DNA of 17,346 nt from Calditrichaeota bacterium AABM5.125.24 (lineage in GTDB: Bacteria; Electryoneota; AABM5-125-24; Hatepunaeales; Hatepunaeaceae): contig MWJR01000096.1 of assembly GCA_002127415.1 (NCBI GenBank), forward strand, positions 1 to 17,346. The letters are read 5' to 3'. The notes beneath the pieces were generated by a model. That model worked only from the letters and a program-made list of their open reading frames with translations. It was not told where the DNA came from and made no database searches. Shown here in pieces: positions 14,510 through 17,346 of the stretch. Position numbers and translations under genes: made by a program. The stretch's first letter is position 1. The number at the start of each line of letters is the position of its first letter.

Positions 14510-14919
14510 GGTTCTTCGCTGTTTTGTGTGGGTACATGGTCGGACTTTGAGGAATATTGAACTCGTCGTTCCAGCGAAAGCATGTCCCTGCGGAAGCAGG
14601 GGCTGGAACCCAGGTTGAGGGCCCAAGCCTTGTAGCTGCCAATTCAGAAACCTCTCAGATGTTTGCAGGGAGTGGATCTGGATTCAGGCTTACCAGTCTG
14701 TCCGAGAATTGCCTCTGGGCTGCTTTGCGGCAAGGCGCACGCCCCCAGCTTTTCCTGACTTTCGTCAGGACAGGCGCTGGGGCAGGCTCTCGTGCGCCCA
14801 TAAAAACAATAGCTTGGACGGCGGACGGGGGCGTCCGCCTTGCCAAATCTTACACTTTCGGACAGCCTGTTACACCGGAATGACGATTGGGGGTTACCCA
14901 TTCTAAACAGCGAAGAACC
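14510..14919. mobile_element. 410-bp MITE-like element of nested inverted repeats
   Basis: The outer ends GGTTCTTCGCTGTTT (14510-14524) and AAACAGCGAAGAACC (14905-14919) are perfect inverses, and the match resumes inward with TGGGTA against TACCCA. Nested inside are TCGTCGTTCC (14563-14572) with GGAATGACGA (14877-14886), CAGTCTGTCCGA (14694-14705) with TCGGACAGCCTG (14858-14869), GGCAAGGCG... (14729-14746) with its inverse (14827-14844), GGCGCACG with CGTGCGCC (14791-14798), CCCCAGC with GCTGGGG, and the central TCCTGAC/GTCAGGA (14753-14770). Side hairpins lie at 14568-14609 and 14820-14839. No transposase frame is visible, so it would be non-autonomous. I see no clear target duplication. Confidence 0.75.
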
Positions 14920-14966
14920 GAAATGTAAGGTGGAAGTTAGAGGAAGTCAATACCAGGAGGAAATCC

Positions 14967-15581
14967 ATGTCCATTCCAATCGAAGCCCTATCAGAGCCCT
15001 TTCCATATGATCCGATCAAGCAGCGCAAGGGGAACTTTGGGTCGATGCTCGACTACATAGACGCTGCCACGGTTATCCAGCGGCTTAACGAAGTGCTGGA
15101 AGGTGAATGGTCCTTTACTGTCCTGTCTGTTAACCAGGATTCTGATGAGATTATCGTGCATACGCAGATGCAGATTGATGATGTAGTCCGGCACCAGTTT
15201 GGTGGAAGCAAGATAACCCGTCGCAGCGATACCGGAGAACCTGATCTGGCTGTGGAACCCGTGCCCAATGATATAGTCCAGCTGGCGCTTCATGTCGTCA
15301 ATTCATACGATGGTTCAACAACATTTGGGTTAGCCTTAAATGCCAATCGCCTGGTCTGCACCAATGGAATGATGATCGATTTCTTCCTGGGCGACTTCAA
15401 GTTCAGGCATTATGGCCACGATGACTTTCAACAGGAACTGGAAGAAGCGTCTAATGCAGTTATGGGATTAGCCGGGCAGTTGAGTCGCGAGCCCCACAGC
15501 GATGAGGACAGCGATCAACCATCTGCAAACACTGCTTTCCATTTCTCTCTCCTTTTGTCGATTTTGGTCACTTTATTATGA
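14967..15581 (+). CDS. Rad52-like / DUF932-like chimera with a non-homologous C-terminus
   Basis: The ORF has 204 codons with a perfect AGGAGG (14955-14960) six bases before its ATG. Residues 1-90 resemble the first half of bacterial/phage Rad52-family (DdrA-like) single-strand annealing proteins: LSEPFPYDPIKQRKGN, LDYIDAATVIQRLNEVLEGEWSF, HTQMQID, RRSDTGEP. The AfKrAa...GLG..LY half that normally follows is missing. Residues 100-170 instead resemble the second part of DUF932 phage/plasmid-like proteins: NSYDGSTTF, NRLVCTNGMM, FRHYGHDD. The last 35 residues are antisense to a signal-peptide-like ORF at 15468-15542. I read it as a fusion created by deletion and truncated at its 3' end. The ORF may be expressed, but its annealing activity is doubtful. 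It overlaps the convergent gene by 14 bp. Confidence 0.6.
   Translation: MSIPIEALSEPFPYDPIKQRKGNFGSMLDYIDAATVIQRLNEVLEGEWSFTVLSVNQDSDEIIVHTQMQIDDVVRHQFGGSKITRRSDTGEPDLAVEPVPNDIVQLALHVVNSYDGSTTFGLALNANRLVCTNGMMIDFFLGDFKFRHYGHDDFQQELEEASNAVMGLAGQLSREPHSDEDSDQPSANTAFHFSLLLSILVTLL
15468..15542 (-). pseudogene. Truncated secreted-protein gene (signal peptide only)
   Basis: On the minus strand, AGGAG (15549-15553) stands six bases before ATG 15542. The frame encodes 24 residues and stops at TAA (15468-15470). It contains a short polar start and the hydrophobic core WLIAVLIAVGLA, which looks like a signal peptide or lipoprotein leader. It begins 25 bp after the stop of the minus-strand Asp-box gene, so it has the spacing of a second gene in that operon. 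The body of the gene appears to be lost where it meets the Rad52/DUF932 chimera, near 15475-15495. Confidence 0.5.
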
Positions 15582-16761
15582 CCAGTTTACATATCGACAC
15601 GTAATTCTGTCCATTCAGAATTGCAAAGTAGCATCCAGAGAAAAGGGTTAACTGGGTATCCGGTCGAGGCCAGAGCAATCGATGAGTCCCGGCAGGATAG
15701 AAACCCTGCGCAGGGTGATCTATCAGACGTCCTTTCAAATCGATGATTTTCAACGATATGACCTGCGGAAGCGGAAGGGTAATGGCAAGTCCGGTTCTAC
15801 CATTGAATGGATTGGGGAAGGCGGCAATCTCAAGGTCTCCCGGTAAAATCGTTTCGGATTTTCCCACATACGATGGATAATCGAAAGGGGTGAACACCTC
15901 GAAGTTCCGTCCGTAATCGTGGCTCACAAGGAATCTTATCGTCCCCCCCAACCAAAAATTAGATGCACATCCATAAATAACAAAATCTCCGGCTTCCTGC
16001 CCTGTGGCGATATCAATCCACCATTCGCGATGATCGGTGTAGTCGTCACGCAACAGGTCCCGTTGCATCACAAAGCTGCGGCCATGGTCGTCGCTGCGGA
16101 ATATCCTGAAGTAGATCAAGTCCAGCAGATACAATTCTCCATCGGCAGGACCGGTTCGAAGTTGGACCATGTCGTTAAAGCCGATACTGTCATTGCCAAA
16201 ACTATCATAAACGAGACTGAAATGTCTGCCATAATCCTCACTTCGGTATAATCCACCACCCGCGTAAGAATACACCTCCCCATCTTGATGCCCGACAAGC
16301 AAATCATACCGCATGTTTTCGGATAGGTGTGCAGTGTAAGATTCACCATGGTTTAAGCTGTAGCGGATACTGTCTTGGTAAGGTATGTACAGCTCACCTG
16401 GTCTCCTTCCGGTCGTTGGGCCATAACCAGTACGGAAAAAAGAATAATCAACCTCCTCCCAAGTTCGGCAACTGTCCCAACTCACAACAGATGCCCTTCC
16501 GTGCCCTTCACCTACACCATAAACACATCCAGCGCGGGCGTCAGTCAGTACCCAATAGAATGTTTCGGTATTGATCCTCTCAATATGCTCGCCAAAGTCT
16601 TCCGTTCGATAGATACTGTAATCAAGATGACCATCTCCCGAATCCTGTCCGATGAAGTAGTATTCCCCGGGACTCCAGCCTTTCCCAATCTTATGACCCT
16701 GGGCAAGGACGGTGCTTTCCATGACTGCAAACATAACAATTAATGCGAGAAAACGTTTCAT
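15568..16761 (-). CDS. Secreted Asp-box (BNR/YCF48-like) repeat protein with sorting domain
   Basis: The 397-residue precursor starts MKRFLALIVMFAVMESTVLAQ, a signal peptide ending near LAQ. The body carries about six Asp-box-like hairpins (YRTEDFGEH, SWDSCRTWEEV, SLNHGESY, YRSEDYGRHF, FRSDDHGRSF, VSHDYGRNFEV), which indicates a beta-propeller of the sortilin/photosystem-assembly-like type. The C-terminus has AFPNPFNGRTGLAITLP and ends CKLVIIK, a FlgD-like/type IX-style sorting domain like that of the CotH-like protein. Surface display or secretion is inferred; no enzymatic motif is visible. I chose ATG 16761 because AGGA lies five bases before it; the frame is open 16 codons further upstream without a better site. 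Its leader is long and structured (see 16782-16860). Confidence 0.82.
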   Translation of the reverse strand: MKRFLALIVMFAVMESTVLAQGHKIGKGWSPGEYYFIGQDSGDGHLDYSIYRTEDFGEHIERINTETFYWVLTDARAGCVYGVGEGHGRASVVSWDSCRTWEEVDYSFFRTGYGPTTGRRPGELYIPYQDSIRYSLNHGESYTAHLSENMRYDLLVGHQDGEVYSYAGGGLYRSEDYGRHFSLVYDSFGNDSIGFNDMVQLRTGPADGELYLLDLIYFRIFRSDDHGRSFVMQRDLLRDDYTDHREWWIDIATGQEAGDFVIYGCASNFWLGGTIRFLVSHDYGRNFEVFTPFDYPSYVGKSETILPGDLEIAAFPNPFNGRTGLAITLPLPQVISLKIIDLKGRLIDHPAQGFYPAGTHRLLWPRPDTQLTLFSGCYFAILNGQNYVSICKLVIIK

Positions 16762-16781
16762 TGTGTTCCTGTCCAGAGAAC

Positions 16782-16860
16782 AAAAACGCCCCGCCAGTAT
16801 ATACTCCACCGACGAGGCGCTATTGTCTGCGTGCCCCTCATATAGGTTTTAGTCCGGGGC
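16782..16860 (-). promoter_or_regulatory. Attenuator- or riboswitch-like leader with terminator
   Basis: Read on the minus strand, three stems exclude one another. Stem A is GCCCC (16856-16860 on the plus strand) with GGGGC (16833-16837). Stem B is GAGGGGC (16833-16839) with GCGCCTC (16814-16820), one mismatch. Stem C is a 12-bp terminator, 16808-16819 with 16787-16798, followed by five U (16782-16786). Stem C uses three G-U pairs that would be A-C mismatches on the plus strand, so it is directional. The terminator ends just before the Shine-Dalgarno of the Asp-box gene. I know no riboswitch class with this core. It could instead be the end of a separate small RNA. Confidence 0.5.
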
Positions 16861-16982
16861 TTCATTCCTCTTCCTCAATCATAACCGCTTAACCAATAAC
16901 AGGTAGTCAACACCCGATACAAGCTCCTGGAGAGGAGTGTTTTCGGGCTCAGGGAAGTCCAATGAATCTGTTAGCAAACAAC

Positions 16983-17011
16983 AATATGATAGGCAATCAA
17001 TCCATTGTCAA
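16983..17011 (-). promoter_or_regulatory. Sigma-70 promoter for the Asp-box gene
   Basis: On the minus strand, a perfect TTGACA (17006-17011) is followed by a 17-bp spacer and CATATT (16983-16988). Transcription would start near 16976, giving a leader of about 215 nt. The -35 box overlaps the -35 box of the opposite promoter. Confidence 0.6.
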
Positions 17012-17033
17012 GTGGAAAATGGCGTTATAATAT
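17005..17033 (+). promoter_or_regulatory. Sigma-70 promoter toward the window end
   Basis: TTGTCA (17005-17010), a 17-bp spacer and TAATAT (17028-17033). A perfect TATAAT at 17026-17031 gives a 15-bp alternative spacing. It would drive the gene starting at 17296 through a leader of about 255 nt. Confidence 0.55.
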
Positions 17034-17039
17034 TCACAA

Positions 17040-17295
17040 GCTTCTATGATGTTGGTATTATGACGCTTACACAGTTAAAAAAATTTTGCCGCTCCTCAAC
17101 TTAGTGAGGTGAAGTTCCTCCCCTCTGAACATCAGGAGGCAGGATGGGGGTGTGGGCATGGGTCTCTCTACCCTGAAGGTTGCTGCAGTCTGGGTTCAGC
17201 GTGCGGGAATTACACCCGCCAATCGCACTATAATATGCCCCCCTTAATAGTTCAAAGTGTTCCATCGACAAAAACCAAATAGAGGCAATAGAAAC
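17040..17295 (+). other. Long structured leader, no gene seen
   Basis: No convincing ORF is visible on either strand. Hairpins include CCTCA (17094-17098) with TGAGG (17105-17109), and nested GTGCG (17201-17205) with CGCAC (17224-17228) around GCGGG/CCCGC. CTGAAC near 17125 can pair with GTTCAG near 17195. It could be a regulatory leader or a small RNA. I could not match it to 6S, SRP, tmRNA or a known riboswitch. Confidence 0.35.
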
Positions 17296-17346
17296 ATGAA
17301 TAGAAAAATGCACAAATCACAACCCGACAACTTCAACCCGAAGAAG
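17296..17346 (+). CDS. Start of an unidentified gene, cut by the window edge
   Basis: ATG 17296 opens a frame that runs through the last base of the window, 17 codons: MNRKMHKSQPDNFNPKK. GAGG (17282-17285) lies ten bases before it, a rather long spacing. The divergent promoter at 17005-17033 points toward it. The peptide is lysine-rich and polar, with no signal peptide so far. The family cannot be recognised. Confidence 0.4.
   Translation, partial: MNRKMHKSQPDNFNPKK

Noticed and set aside
14500..14930. Target-site duplication flanking the 410-bp element
   Set aside because: The flanks AAAAG and GAAAT do not match, so no duplication can be claimed.
16762..16860. Cyclic di-GMP (GEMM) riboswitch because of a CACGCA on the minus strand
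   Set aside because: The following GGGCAAACC and the GAAA tetraloop helix are missing; the six-base match is probably chance.
17101..17346. 6S RNA, SRP RNA or tmRNA in the final leader
   Set aside because: Expected hallmarks (closing stem with central bubble, SRP domain IV loop, tRNA-like end) are not seen.

Overview
The window looks like a piece of a bacterial chromosome of moderately high GC content, with many intergenic repeats. Three features suggest an uncultured lineage of the FCB superphylum (Zixibacteria, KSB1, Latescibacteria and relatives). Two secreted proteins end in a PNPFN-type FlgD-like/type IX sorting domain. The citrate synthase is of the eukaryotic (mitochondrial) type. The adenosylhomocysteinase is of the short archaeal/Thermotoga type. 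The phylum is inferred from family knowledge, not proven.

Layout. 1-424: structured repeats, a gene remnant, and the promoter and leader of ahcY. 425-6399: a same-strand run of ahcY, a MagIII-like HhH-GPD DNA glycosylase, an orphan DUF433 gene, a FemAB/GNAT-like transferase, a B12-binding radical SAM enzyme and a GT-C-like membrane protein. Several of these overlap by a few bases (TTGA, ATGA), which suggests translational coupling. 6400-8040: repeats, a good sigma-70 promoter, citrate synthase and a strong terminator hairpin. 8061-9318: a promoter and two overlapping, tandemly duplicated methyltransferases. 9346-12232: a REP-like palindrome and a large secreted CotH-kinase/lamin-tail protein. 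12415-13221: a third, unrelated methyltransferase. 13222-14966: an AT-rich gene for a secreted HEAT-like protein between a degraded and an intact copy of a structured repeat. 14967-15581: a Rad52/DUF932 chimera that runs into the antisense of a truncated secreted-protein gene. 15568-16761 (minus): a secreted Asp-box protein with a long attenuator-like leader. 16983-17346: back-to-back promoters with overlapping -35 boxes, the second leading into a structured leader and a gene cut by the window edge.

The most unusual content is in the repeats. A hairpin repeat occurs at both ends of the window with conserved spacers and a compensatory stem change. A 410-bp element consists of nested inverted repeats. 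Heptamer arrays and 16-bp palindromes lie inside the translated N-termini of otherwise ordinary enzymes. The minus-strand leader at 16782-16860 shows three mutually exclusive stems of the kind expected for a riboswitch or attenuator, and I could not match it to a known class.

The metabolic genes (S-adenosylhomocysteine recycling, citrate synthase, methyltransferases) are consistent with one another but do not form a single obvious pathway.
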